DNA from: UBA10649 sp963842725
Lineage (GTDB): Bacteria; Actinomycetota; Actinomycetes; S36-B12
NCBI GenBank assembly: GCA_963842725.1
Contig: CAWJHN010000003.1
Coordinates: 62,001 to 126,000 of the forward strand
Length of the DNA: 64,000 bases
Direction of reading: 5' to 3'
Shown here: positions 54,166 through 62,856 of the stretch, piece by piece
Position numbering within the stretch: position 1 is the stretch's first letter
How the letters are laid out: every line of letters starts with the position of its first letter
Notes under the pieces: model-generated
The model's input: only the letters and a program-made list of their open reading frames with translations
What the model was told of the DNA's origin: nothing
Database searches by the model: none
Program-made: the position numbers and the translations under genes

Positions 54166-54236
54166 TTTGAACCCCCGGAGAGTTTCCCCTCGGGCGCTTT
54201 CAAGGCGCCTGCAATCGGCCGCTCTGCCACCTCGCC
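54152..54236 (-). tRNA. tRNA-Ser (anticodon TGA)
   Basis: 85 bases with acceptor stem GGCGAGG/CCTCGCC and discriminator G, long variable arm, anticodon loop CTTGAAA (TGA) and T-arm GGGGGTTCAAATCCC. Reads TCA and, by wobble, other TCN codons. Its 3' edge is duplicated twice downstream. Confidence 0.97.
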
Positions 54237-54256
54237 TGAGCGGCACAACCGTACTG

Positions 54257-55399
54257 TCACTGTGCTGCCGGATTGACGCTCGGGTACGGCTGGTCGACGA
54301 ACGTGACGTACTCCTTGGCAACCGCGAGCAGAGACCACCGGCTGCCGTCGTCACCCTCGAGGAGGTAGGAGGGCAGGATCAGCAGATCGCCGTCCGGCTG
54401 CCAGTACTGCGCGAGCCCGAGCTCCGCGCCCGTCACCACGATTCCCGATAGCGGCACCCGCAGGGCCGGTCGGTCCGGGGTTGGCTCGGGCCGGACCGGG
54501 GTGGCCGTGGCGACGACGGCCGGCTCGGTCTCGGCGACCGTCTCGAAGACCGGCGTCGGACCGATCACCGCCCATGTCGGCAGCGCCGACCTTCGAACGG
54601 CGGTGGCGGCACCCACGACGGGATAGCCCGCCACCTCCTCGAGGCTGGCCGCGAAACCCGACACGCCGGAAACGGCAGCTCCGTTCCCGAACACGACCTG
54701 CCAGTTCAGGTGGCTGCGCGACCCGTCGACCAGTTGCCACGCCGTGACGGTCGTGCCCGCGTCGTATCGATCCACCTGCCACGCCACCGCGTCGACCTCG
54801 ACGCCGACGCCGGCGAGCAGGTTCGACGCCAGTTCCGCGGCCCGATCGGGTCCCAGCGGCTTGGCTGCATCGCTGGCGGCCGATGCGGCCGGGTCCGAGA
54901 AGCTCCAGGAGACAAGCGGGTCGTCCGCGACCCGCAGGCTCGGGCCGGAACCGTCGTCCGACCCCACGAGCCATCCGCCGTCGACGGCGACCGCCTCACC
55001 GGCGACCCCGAAGGCGGCGGCCAGCGATGCGGCGACGTCTGCACCGATCAGTCCCGCGTCGGTGACGCGGTACCCGGACGCGGTGGCCGGCGTGTCCGGC
55101 AGCTCGGGGTCCGGGGAGAACACGGCGGGCACGGAGGCGGGCATCGTGCCCTCGACGGTCAGTCCGGGGTTGGCCGCGTTCGCCACCGGCGAGGCTGCGC
55201 CGGACGGCAGCGCGTCGACCAGCGGGGCCTCCTCGACGACGGGCTCCGGTGCCACGACGATGTCGGGACCCGGGGCCGTCGCCCGACCCACCAGGAGCCC
55301 GCCCGCGGCGGCCGCGACCAGCCCGACGACCACGAGGGCGATCGGCAAGGTCCGGCGCACGCGCGCAGGAGTCGAACCGGCGACCTCCGAATCCGACAC
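54257..55399 (-). CDS. Membrane-anchored hypothetical extracytoplasmic protein
   Basis: 380 residues. A single membrane helix (LPIALVVVGLVAAAAGGLLVG) lies near residues 18-40, so the N-terminus is inside and the rest outside. A Pro/Ala/Val-rich linker (~45-110) is followed by a domain with ASGYRVTDAGLIG, WQVDRYDAGTTVTAW and a C-terminal WSLLAVAKEYVTFVDQ. No known family. Placed 9 bp after the flippase gene, so probably part of an envelope glycan or polymer system. Confidence 0.6.
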   Translation of the reverse strand: MSDSEVAGSTPARVRRTLPIALVVVGLVAAAAGGLLVGRATAPGPDIVVAPEPVVEEAPLVDALPSGAASPVANAANPGLTVEGTMPASVPAVFSPDPELPDTPATASGYRVTDAGLIGADVAASLAAAFGVAGEAVAVDGGWLVGSDDGSGPSLRVADDPLVSWSFSDPAASAASDAAKPLGPDRAAELASNLLAGVGVEVDAVAWQVDRYDAGTTVTAWQLVDGSRSHLNWQVVFGNGAAVSGVSGFAASLEEVAGYPVVGAATAVRRSALPTWAVIGPTPVFETVAETEPAVVATATPVRPEPTPDRPALRVPLSGIVVTGAELGLAQYWQPDGDLLILPSYLLEGDDGSRWSLLAVAKEYVTFVDQPYPSVNPAAQ

Positions 55400-55408
55400 G
55401 TCCGCCTC

Positions 55409-56635
55409 CTACTCCGCTGACTCCATCGGAATGGGCACGTTCGGAGCCTGCCTGCGATCCATGAAGAGGCCGACGAAGGTCAGGACGAGGGAGACCGCCA
55501 CGACCGTCGTGACGATCTCCGCGACCGAGGAGTGCCGCCAGCCGGCGACGATCGCGACCAGGACGGCCAGCGCCACCCACACCGCGATGACCGCGCTCTT
55601 GTCCTGGGTCGCCAGACGGGCATAGAGCAGCACCTGCACGAGTGCGAAGGCCGATCCCTCCAGGGCGAACAGCCACGCCTCGGATCCGAGCTGGGTGTAC
55701 TGGGCGCCACCGAGGATCCGGATGACGAAGTCGCCGAAGAAGAAGCTGAACGCCGTGACGACGAGACCGAGGCTGGCCGTCAGGCCGGCGGCGAGATAGA
55801 CCGCACGCCGGGAGTTGCCGGCCGTCATCTTCGGGAAGAGCACGATCACGATCGCGTTCGGCAGGAAGAACGCGATCTTGGCCAGCTGGACCCCGACGGA
55901 GTACTCGCCCGACTGGTCGGCGGTGAGGAAGTACCGGGCCAGAAGGACATCGACGTTGGTGAGCGTGAACAGCACGAACAGCGCATGGACGACATGGGCG
56001 AACTCGATCGTGACCCCGCGCGATACTCCCGGGTGCCACGTGCGCGGGCAGATCAGCTGGTAGGCGACGGCAGCGCCGACCGCGCATCCCACGAAGACGC
56101 CGATCCCGACGCCCACCACGCTCGCCAGCACGGCGACGCCGATCAGGCCGCCGATCGCTCGGCCGAGCTGGTTGGCGATGAAGGCCCACGACAGCCGCAT
56201 GTGCTCCTCGCGGCCCTGGGCGATGCCCATCGCGGCGGAACCGAAGACCACGAAGCCGATCGAGCCGATGCCCGTCGCCACGGCCAGCATCGGGATCGTG
56301 AACAGCTGGCCCAGCGGCCAGGACACGAGAACCCCGGCCACCATGATCAGGACGCCCACGATGGCCGACAGGCGGATCGCCTCGCCCTCCACGTCGTGGC
56401 GGTCCGTGGTGGCCACCGCCACCCGACGAGCGGTGAGCGCCTGAGTGGCGATGGCGACCGTCGCCACGATGACATTGAGGCCGAGCAGCGCACCGAGAGC
56501 GCCGAACTCCGCAGGCGTGAGCACTCGCGCCGCGATCATCGACAGCAGGAAGGAGGCGCCGTTGCCCACCACGGTTGCCGCGCCAACGAAGATCAGCCCC
56601 TTGGCCAGGGCCGCGCGGGGCTGGGGCGCACTCAC
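55409..56635 (-). CDS. Polysaccharide flippase family protein
   Basis: 408 residues with about twelve membrane helices. The opening GLIFVGAATVVGNGASFLLSMIAARVLTPAEFGALGAL contains the MOP/Wzx marker ARVLTPAEFG. Related proteins move lipid-linked sugars across the membrane. No glycosyltransferase genes are adjacent. The following gene encodes an anchored protein, likely in the same operon. Confidence 0.87.
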   Translation of the reverse strand: MSAPQPRAALAKGLIFVGAATVVGNGASFLLSMIAARVLTPAEFGALGALLGLNVIVATVAIATQALTARRVAVATTDRHDVEGEAIRLSAIVGVLIMVAGVLVSWPLGQLFTIPMLAVATGIGSIGFVVFGSAAMGIAQGREEHMRLSWAFIANQLGRAIGGLIGVAVLASVVGVGIGVFVGCAVGAAVAYQLICPRTWHPGVSRGVTIEFAHVVHALFVLFTLTNVDVLLARYFLTADQSGEYSVGVQLAKIAFFLPNAIVIVLFPKMTAGNSRRAVYLAAGLTASLGLVVTAFSFFFGDFVIRILGGAQYTQLGSEAWLFALEGSAFALVQVLLYARLATQDKSAVIAVWVALAVLVAIVAGWRHSSVAEIVTTVVAVSLVLTFVGLFMDRRQAPNVPIPMESAE

Positions 56636-56654
56636 GCGCCCACCCTACTGATGG

Positions 56655-56692
56655 CGACGGACCCCCGGTCGCAGTCGACCGGGGGTCCGTCG
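56655..56692 (-). terminator. Perfect 17-bp terminator hairpin
   Basis: CGACGGACCCCCGGTCG, loop CAGT, and the exact complement. It starts 12 bp after the trpB-like stop on the minus strand, before the flippase gene. Confidence 0.85.
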
Positions 56693-56703
56693 GACCGTTC
56701 GGG

Positions 56704-58077
56704 TCAGCCAGTCACCTGCGGAAGCGTCGCGAGCGCCTCCGCGAAGCGCTCGTCCGACACCTCCTCGTCGGTCATCGAGCCATTGAGGTAGGCGTCGTAG
56801 GCGGCCAGGTCGAAGTGCCCGTGGCCGCAGAGTGCCGTGAGGATCACTGTCTCCTCCCCGGTCTCCTTGGCCTTGAGCGCCTCGCGAATGGCGATGGCCA
56901 GCGCGTGCGTCGGCTCCGGCGCTGCGACGATGCCCTCGGTGCGCGCGAACTGCACTGCGGCGGCGAAGCACTCCGTCTGGGGTACCGCGATCGCGTCCAT
57001 CAGCCCGAGCTCGTAGATGTGCGAGATCAGCGGAGCCATGCCGTGGTAGCGAAGGCCGCCGGCATGGATCGGGTCGGGGATGAAGTCGTGGCCGAGCGTG
57101 TGCATCTTCATCAGCGGGGTCATCCCCGCCGTGTCGCCGAAGTCGTACGCGTAGACGCCCTTGGTCAGCGACGGGCAGGAGGCCGGTTCGACGGCGAGGA
57201 TCCGCGGATTCATGCGGCCCTCGAGCTTCTCCTTCAGGAAGGGGAACGACAGTCCCGCGAAGTTGGAGCCACCGCCCGTGCAGCCCACGATCAGGGTCGG
57301 GGTGTCGCCGGCCATCTCCATCTGGAGCAGCGCCTCCTGGCCGATGATCGTCTGGTGCAGGAGCACGTGGTTGAGCACCGAGCCGAGCGCGTACCGGGTG
57401 TTCGGATCCTGCGCGGCCACCTCGACGGCCTCCGAGATGGCGATGCCGAGCGATCCGGACCAGTTCTTCGGATCGGCCGCGAGCGCACGACCGATCTCGG
57501 TCACGTCCGACGGTGAGCGATGGATGCGGCCGCCGAATGCCTCGATCATCAGCCGGCGGTAGGGCTTGGCGTCGTACGACGCGCCCACCTGCCAGACCTC
57601 GCACTCGATGTCGTAGAGGGCGCACGCGAACGCCAGCGCGGTCCCCCACTGCCCGGCTCCCGTCTCCGTGGTCAGGCGGGTCGTGCCCTCCTTCTTGTTG
57701 TAGTACGCCTGCGGCACGGAGGTGTTCGTCTTGTGCGAGCCGGCCGGCGAGACGCCCTCGTACTTGTAGTAGATCCGGGCAGGGGTGCCGAGGGCCTCCT
57801 CGAGGCGATGCGCCCGGAACAGCGGAGACGGGCGCCACTGCCGGTAGACGTCGAGAACGCCACCCGGGATGTCTATGTACCGCTCGGTCGAGACCTCCTG
57901 CATGATCAGGTCCATCGGGAAGAGCGGCATGAGGTCCTCGGGCCCCACCGGGTCCATCCGGCCAGGGTGCAGCGGCGGAGGCGGGGGCACCGGCAGGTCG
58001 GCCATGATGTTGTACCAAGTGGTCGGCATCTGGTCCTCGTTCAGGAGGAACTTGTGCTGCCGAACGGCGTCGTCCAT
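56704..58077 (-). CDS. TrpB2-type tryptophan synthase beta-like PLP enzyme
   Basis: 457 residues from the ATG at 58077; longer upstream frames are rejected. The PLP Lys lies in AGSHKTNTSV. The phosphate-binding GCTGGGSNFAG loop and the ETGAGQWG segment match the TrpB family. The length, the extra N-terminal PTTWYNIMADLPVPPPPPLHPG stretch (cited by its first residues) and absence of an adjacent trpA mark the TrpB2 subgroup, which acts without TrpA, either salvaging indole or using serine analogues. Followed by a strong terminator; stand-alone gene. Confidence 0.93.
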   Translation of the reverse strand: MDDAVRQHKFLLNEDQMPTTWYNIMADLPVPPPPPLHPGRMDPVGPEDLMPLFPMDLIMQEVSTERYIDIPGGVLDVYRQWRPSPLFRAHRLEEALGTPARIYYKYEGVSPAGSHKTNTSVPQAYYNKKEGTTRLTTETGAGQWGTALAFACALYDIECEVWQVGASYDAKPYRRLMIEAFGGRIHRSPSDVTEIGRALAADPKNWSGSLGIAISEAVEVAAQDPNTRYALGSVLNHVLLHQTIIGQEALLQMEMAGDTPTLIVGCTGGGSNFAGLSFPFLKEKLEGRMNPRILAVEPASCPSLTKGVYAYDFGDTAGMTPLMKMHTLGHDFIPDPIHAGGLRYHGMAPLISHIYELGLMDAIAVPQTECFAAAVQFARTEGIVAAPEPTHALAIAIREALKAKETGEETVILTALCGHGHFDLAAYDAYLNGSMTDEEVSDERFAEALATLPQVTG

Positions 58078-58333
58078 GGCTTGCCACCCTTCACCTGACC
58101 CGACCTGCGGGCGTGTTGTCCCAGTGCTTGCGGACGGTAGCGCCGCGTCCGCCCCCCTGCAGGCGGATTGGCCAACTCCGTTGCACATGTGACAGAAGTG
58201 ACGTGTGGGATGAGGTGTGAGTGATCCCACACGGGCCTCCAGCGACCGTCCGTCTTTCGGACAGCCACGATTCGGGCTCAAGACCGCTGCTTACCGTCGA
58301 TAGTGCTGCTGGTCCTGACGCGACACCCGTCGC

Positions 58334-58502
58334 GCCCCGGCGGCCCGCCGAGTCGGCCACGGACCACGCGTGGCGGTACCGGGGACCCAACCGGTCGGGC
58401 AACCGACCACGGGGCGAATCAGATGCGAGCCGGCCACCGCCGGGCAGCATCGGTAGGGCGACCTTCACGCCCGAGCCCGTCAGCTCACCTGGGAGGCGGC
58501 GA
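58334..58502 (+). ncRNA. c-di-AMP riboswitch (ydaO-yuaA type)
   Basis: The conserved blocks appear in order: CGGTACCGGGGACCCAA (58374), GGGGCGAATC (58411), CGGTAGGGCGACC (58451) and CCGAGCCCGTCAGCTCACCT (58471-58490), ending GGGAGGCG. These are the hallmark sequences of the class that binds c-di-AMP and turns off cell-wall hydrolase and potassium genes. It ends four bases before the AAGGAG site of the NlpC/P60 gene. The outer boundaries are approximate. High c-di-AMP should lower expression of the hydrolase. Confidence 0.92.
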
Positions 58503-58518
58503 TCGAAGGAGTTCCACC

Positions 58519-59169
58519 ATCCGTTCCACAACGCGCGCAACCGCCATCGTGTTCGCCCTCATGTCCGCCCTCATCGCCGGCGTCGCCTACCTCATGGTGC
58601 CGCCGGCCGCTCAGGCACAGACCCCGGTACCGGCCACTGGCGCGGTCGTCACGGCCGCCGAATTCGCGGACGTGACCCGGGCCGCCGCGATGCAGGAGGC
58701 GGCCATCGGCTTCGCGGCCCAGCGCGCTGCCGCCGCCCAGCACCTGGCTCGACAGCGGGCGTACCAGACCCGCAACGCGAAGGCCATGCAGGTCCAGCGG
58801 CTGCGCGACCGCATCGTCTCGATCGCGCGCAAGCAGGTCGGCGATCGCTACTCCGCCGGCGCATCCGGCCCGAGCAGCTTCGACTGCTCCGGCCTGACCC
58901 GCTACGTGTACCGGGTCGCGGTGGGCAAGGCGCTGCCGCACCAGTCGTACGCGCAGTACTCGCGCGTCAAGAAGATCTCCCGCAAGAGCGCCCGCCCGGG
59001 CGACCTCGTCTTCTTCTTCCGCGGAGGCGCGCACCACGTCGGCATCTACATCGGCAACGGCCGCATGGTCGACGCCGCGGGGTACGGCAAGGGTGTGCGC
59101 GTCAGCCCCATCACGGGGTCCTGGTGGTCGCGGACCTACAGCGGGATGGGCCGCCTTCTGCCGGCGTAG
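58519..59169 (+). CDS. Secreted NlpC/P60 cell-wall hydrolase under riboswitch control
   Basis: 216 residues if read from 58519. The start codon is uncertain. The AAGGAG site (58506-58511) points seven bases ahead to an ATC at 58519, giving the signal peptide RSTTRATAIVFALMSALIAG ending PPAAQAQ. In-frame GTG 58549 and ATG 58561 are alternatives. A helical region (~30-90) is followed by an NlpC/P60 domain with Cys123 in FDCSGLTRYVY and His173 in GGAHHVGIYIG. Such enzymes cut the gamma-D-Glu-diaminopimelate bond of murein. The frame upstream of 58519 is riboswitch, not protein. Confidence 0.9.
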   Translation: MRSTTRATAIVFALMSALIAGVAYLMVPPAAQAQTPVPATGAVVTAAEFADVTRAAAMQEAAIGFAAQRAAAAQHLARQRAYQTRNAKAMQVQRLRDRIVSIARKQVGDRYSAGASGPSSFDCSGLTRYVYRVAVGKALPHQSYAQYSRVKKISRKSARPGDLVFFFRGGAHHVGIYIGNGRMVDAAGYGKGVRVSPITGSWWSRTYSGMGRLLPA

Positions 59170-59275
59170 GACGACCGACGCCCGAATGGGGCCGCAGGTC
59201 CCTCGGGCCGGCGTCCGCTCGGGCCGCTTTGACTCGGGCGGACGCCCTTTGGCACGCTGGCCAGGGAGGTGGGTT

Positions 59276-60127
59276 GTGGTCCGGTTCGAGCGTGGTGACC
59301 ATCATGCCGTCGACCTTGCCTTGACCAAGTCCGGGCGGCGGGTGAGCGTCTGCATCCCCGCGCACAACGAGGCCCGCACGATCGGGCCGATCGTGCACCG
59401 CATCCGCACCAGCCTCATGGACCGGACCGGGCTCGTCGACGAGCTGATCGTCCTCGACCACGCCTCGACCGACGCCACCGCCGCCGTGTCACGGCGCGCA
59501 GGTGCCCGGGTCGTCGCGGCGAACGCGATCCTGCCGGACTTCGGGCCCGCCGTGGGCAAGGGCGACGTCCTGTGGCGATCGCTCTTCGTGTCGCAGGGTG
59601 ACCTCATCGTGTGGATCGACGGCGACCTCGCGTCCTTCACCCCCGCCTACGTGACCCGCCTGATCGAGCCGCTGCTGCTCGATCCTGCGGTCTCGCTGGT
59701 CCGGGCCAGCTACGAGCGGTCGCTCGACGGCGCCCGCGCGGAGGGCGGACGCGTCACCGAGCTGACCGCTCGCCCGGCCCTGCACCTGCTCCGCCCCGAA
59801 CTGGCCCACATCCGCCAGCCGCTCGGCGGCGAGTACGCGATCAGGCGGGACGTCGCGGAGATGGTGCCGTTCGAGGTCGACTACGGCGTGGAGATCGGAC
59901 TGCTCATCGACGTTGCCGACACGTACGGGATCGACTCGATCGCCCAGGTCGACCTCGGCCTGCGGGTCCACCGCAACCGGCCGCTCAGCGAACTGAGCGA
60001 TCAGGCCGGCCAGGTGCTGCGGTCGGTCCTTTCCCGTTCCGGCAGCCCGCAGGTGCGTGGCGGGGTCCCATTACGACCCCCGATGTCCGAGGCACGCGTA
60101 CTGCCGCCCGTCACGCTGCCCGGGTAG
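59276..60127 (+). CDS. gpgS: Glucosyl-3-phosphoglycerate synthase-like glycosyltransferase
   Basis: 283 residues from a GTG with GGGAGG seven bases upstream. A GT-A fold: VSVCIPAHNEARTIGPIV opening, DHASTDATAAV, the metal-binding WIDGDLASF near residue 114, GGEYAIRRD, and a C-terminal basic region RVHRNRPLSELSDQAGQV that fits GpgS. GpgS joins glucose from NDP-glucose to 3-phosphoglycerate, the first step toward glucosylglycerate and methylglucose lipopolysaccharide. Slightly shorter than the mycobacterial enzyme (~324), so a related specificity is possible. Confidence 0.82.
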   Translation: MVRFERGDHHAVDLALTKSGRRVSVCIPAHNEARTIGPIVHRIRTSLMDRTGLVDELIVLDHASTDATAAVSRRAGARVVAANAILPDFGPAVGKGDVLWRSLFVSQGDLIVWIDGDLASFTPAYVTRLIEPLLLDPAVSLVRASYERSLDGARAEGGRVTELTARPALHLLRPELAHIRQPLGGEYAIRRDVAEMVPFEVDYGVEIGLLIDVADTYGIDSIAQVDLGLRVHRNRPLSELSDQAGQVLRSVLSRSGSPQVRGGVPLRPPMSEARVLPPVTLPG

Positions 60128-60165
60128 CCCGGTCCCGCCACCGGTGGTCGGTCCGGCACGGTCGT

Positions 60166-61533
60166 TCAGGACTTGCGGGCCGGCGGCTGGCCCGCCAGCG
60201 GCATGCGGATCACGACGTCGAGGCCGCCCCAGCGTGACGCATGGGCGGCGGCCGAGCCCCCGACACCGACCACCGACTCGCGGACCAGGGCCAGACCCAG
60301 GCCGCTTCCCCCGGGCACCGAGCTGCCGCCCCGGGTGAAGCGGTCGAAGATGGCCTCGCGCTCGTGGCGCGGCACGCCCGGGCCGTCGTCGGCGACGGAC
60401 AGCAGCGCTTCGCGGCCGGCTTGTCGAAGGTCGACGTGCACGCGGGCCTTGGCGTACTGGAGGGCATTGCCGAGCAACTCGTCGACGACCCGCGCGAGCA
60501 TGCCCGACGGCGCCTGCACCAGGACGTTCTCATCCAGGCTGGAGGTCAGCTCGACGTTCCGCTCGGCGAACATCGCCCCCGCCGCCTCGAGGCGGTCGCC
60601 GAGGATGTCCGACGCGTTCTGCGCGCCGACGGGGGCGCTGCCGGCATCCGTCCTCGCCAGGGCCAGGACCTGCTCGATCCGCCGGTTGAGGCGATCCACC
60701 TCCGTGGTCGCCGCGCGGGCCTCGGACGCGACGCGCTCGTCCGTCGTGATGTCCTCGATCGCCTCCAGTCGCAGCCGCACCCCGGTCAGCGGCGTGCGCA
60801 GGTGGTGCGAGGCGTCGGCGGCCACGCGCTCCTGCCGGCGCACGATCCCGGATAGTCGACGGGCCGTGCTGTTCAGCGCCGAGGCAACCGCACGCACCTC
60901 CATCGGACCGTGCGACTCGTCCGCCCGCAGCTGCAGGTCCTCGGGAAGGTCAGCGGCGACCCGGGCGACGCGACGCAGGGGGGAGGCGATCGAGCGGGAC
61001 AACTGCCAGGCGACCAGGGCCGCGCCCACCATGACGCTGAGCACGAAGACGATCAGCCAGCGCTCCGTCTCGCGCACGGCGTCGGAGACGATCGACTCGG
61101 GCAGGGAGAGCCGGATCGCGGCCACCACCCCGCCGTTCTGGACGACCGGTGCGGCCACATACCGGAGTTCCTCGCCGAGGGTGTTCGACTCGCGAACGGA
61201 CGAGGTCAGGGAGCCCGCGAGGGCCTGGCTGATCTCTGGCCGGTCGAACAGCCGGTCCAGCGAGGAGTTGTCGCTGTCCGCGATGAGGTTGAGGTTCCGA
61301 TCGACGACGACGACGCGGGCCCCGGTTCGCTCGGCGGCCTGCTCGGCAGTGATCTGCCAGTCCACATAGGGCTCGGCCGCCATCGTCGATGCCGTCGACA
61401 GCGTGTCGACCTCGAGCCCGGATACGAATGCGGCCCGCTGGTCGTTGGCCACCACGATGGCCATGGGCACGGCAAGAGCGATGGCCACGACTGCGACGAG
61501 CACCGTCATGGCCAGGACGAGCCTTCGGGTCAC
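60166..61533 (-). CDS. Sensor histidine kinase
   Basis: 455 residues from a GTG at 61533. First membrane helix ~7-30 (LVLAMTVLVAVVAIALAVPM), extracytoplasmic sensor ~31-150, second helix near 160, then a HAMP linker. Kinase core: H-box DASHHLRTPLTGV (phospho-His), N-box VDELLGNALQYA, G1 VADDGPGVP and G2 GGSGLGLAL. Its GTG overlaps the response regulator stop by 4 bp, forming one operon. The stimulus is unknown. Confidence 0.95.
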   Translation of the reverse strand: MTRRLVLAMTVLVAVVAIALAVPMAIVVANDQRAAFVSGLEVDTLSTASTMAAEPYVDWQITAEQAAERTGARVVVVDRNLNLIADSDNSSLDRLFDRPEISQALAGSLTSSVRESNTLGEELRYVAAPVVQNGGVVAAIRLSLPESIVSDAVRETERWLIVFVLSVMVGAALVAWQLSRSIASPLRRVARVAADLPEDLQLRADESHGPMEVRAVASALNSTARRLSGIVRRQERVAADASHHLRTPLTGVRLRLEAIEDITTDERVASEARAATTEVDRLNRRIEQVLALARTDAGSAPVGAQNASDILGDRLEAAGAMFAERNVELTSSLDENVLVQAPSGMLARVVDELLGNALQYAKARVHVDLRQAGREALLSVADDGPGVPRHEREAIFDRFTRGGSSVPGGSGLGLALVRESVVGVGGSAAAHASRWGGLDVVIRMPLAGQPPARKS

Positions 61534-62183
61534 GCGGTATCCACCGCTAGGCGGTACCCGACCCCCCGGACGGTCTCGATGAGGTCGGCGTCGCCGAGCT
61601 TCTTGCGCAACGACGCCACGTGCACGTCGAGGGTCTTGCCCGTCCCGATCCAGACCGGGTCCCACACCCGCGCGAAGAGCTCCTGGCGGGTGACGGCACG
61701 ACCCGGCTCCTCCGCGAGGACCGCGAGCAGGTCGAACTCCTTGGCCGTCAGCTCCACGGTCTCGCCGTCGAGCAGGACGAGGTGGCGGGCCCGATCGACG
61801 ACCAGCCGGCCGGATTCGAGATTCGACTCGACGCGACGACGTCGGGCGACCGCACGCACGCGCGCGGCCAGCTCGCGGACCGAGAACGGCTTGACGACGT
61901 AGTCGTCGGCACCCAGCTCGAGCCCGACGATGCGGTCCGTCTCGTCACCTCTGGCCGTGGCGATGATGACGGGGATGTCGGACGTGCGCCGCAGCTCGCG
62001 CAGCACCTCGAGTCCGTCGCCGTCCGGCAGGCCAAGGTCGAGCAGCACGACGTCGACGTTCTGCGCGGCCGCGATGACCTCGCTGGCGTAGACCACGTGG
62101 TCGGTCTCGATGCCATTGCGCTGAAGTCCCGCGAGCAGCGGCTCGGCAACGACCGGATCGTCCTCGACCACAAGTACCCTCAT
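61530..62183 (-). CDS. OmpR-family response regulator
   Basis: 217 residues from the ATG at 62183. Receiver domain: VVEDD acidic pair, phospho-Asp in VVLLDLGLPDGDG, VIIATARGD with Thr, and VVKPFSV with the conserved Lys. The C-terminal winged helix carries ELTAKEFDLLAVLAEEPGRAVTRQELF (marker LTAKEFDLL) and TVRGVGYRLA. Pairs with the histidine kinase immediately downstream. Possible targets include the flanking ApbE module, but no site is evident. Confidence 0.96.
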   Translation of the reverse strand: MRVLVVEDDPVVAEPLLAGLQRNGIETDHVVYASEVIAAAQNVDVVLLDLGLPDGDGLEVLRELRRTSDIPVIIATARGDETDRIVGLELGADDYVVKPFSVRELAARVRAVARRRRVESNLESGRLVVDRARHLVLLDGETVELTAKEFDLLAVLAEEPGRAVTRQELFARVWDPVWIGTGKTLDVHVASLRKKLGDADLIETVRGVGYRLAVDTA

Positions 62184-62371
62184 GCCGCCATGGTGGCATG
62201 CGCCCGGCCCGGATCGCACGCGGCCTCGCTCATCCGCAAGGGACCAACGGCCCTTGCGGATCACCCTTACTGCCTTTTTACCTCGACGTGGTGACCTCTT
62301 GTTGGCTGGCTCCCTACCTTCTGAAGTGCCCGGATCGCCTGATCCACCACGACGAGGACGGACACCCAGAC

Positions 62372-62851
62372 ATGACCAGATCACGCCACACGGCCACGCC
62401 GATGCGCGGCCTTCGTCGCACGTCGGCCGAGAAGCTCGTCTCCGCCGGACTCGCCACCGCCGCCTGCGTCGGTCTCGTCGGTGTCATCGGCGTCCGTTCC
62501 ATCGAGGACAGCGCCGCGAGCCAGAACCAGGCCGAGCCGGCTCCCGTCGCCGTGGCCCCCGCGGCACCGGCCGTGTCCTCGTCCGGTCTCAGCGAGGCGG
62601 ACCTCGACGCGTACGCCGCGCAGCTCCAGAAGGAGAGCGATCGCCTCAACGCCTACCGCGCGAAGCTGGTGAAGACGGCCAAGCAGCTCAAGTCGGCTCG
62701 GGCCCAGGCCGCGACCGCCTACAGCGCTCCCGCCGCCGACGTGCCGAGCGCGTCGTCGGGCGGCGGCTCGTCGAAGCCCGCGGCCAAGCCGGCCGCCAAG
62801 CCCGCTGCCCCCGCCGCGCCCGCTGCGCAGTCCAGCTCGTCAGGCAGCTGA
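62372..62851 (+). CDS. Small single-pass protein with coiled coil and Ala/Lys/Pro tail
   Basis: 159 residues from the ATG at 62372. One membrane helix near residues 25-48 (LVSAGLATAACVGLVGVIG). A helical stretch of about 40 residues follows (SEADLDAYAAQLQKESDRL, NAYRAKLVKTAKQL), then a low-complexity AAKPAAKPAAPAAPA/Ser tail. No recognised domain. It precedes apbE by 5 bp and is probably co-transcribed with it. Confidence 0.65.
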   Translation: MTRSRHTATPMRGLRRTSAEKLVSAGLATAACVGLVGVIGVRSIEDSAASQNQAEPAPVAVAPAAPAVSSSGLSEADLDAYAAQLQKESDRLNAYRAKLVKTAKQLKSARAQAATAYSAPAADVPSASSGGGSSKPAAKPAAKPAAPAAPAAQSSSSGS

Positions 62852-62856
62852 CCGGC

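Noticed and set aside
58303..58518. NlpC/P60 ORF start at 58303
   Set aside because: This stretch carries the conserved riboswitch blocks and encodes no signal peptide.
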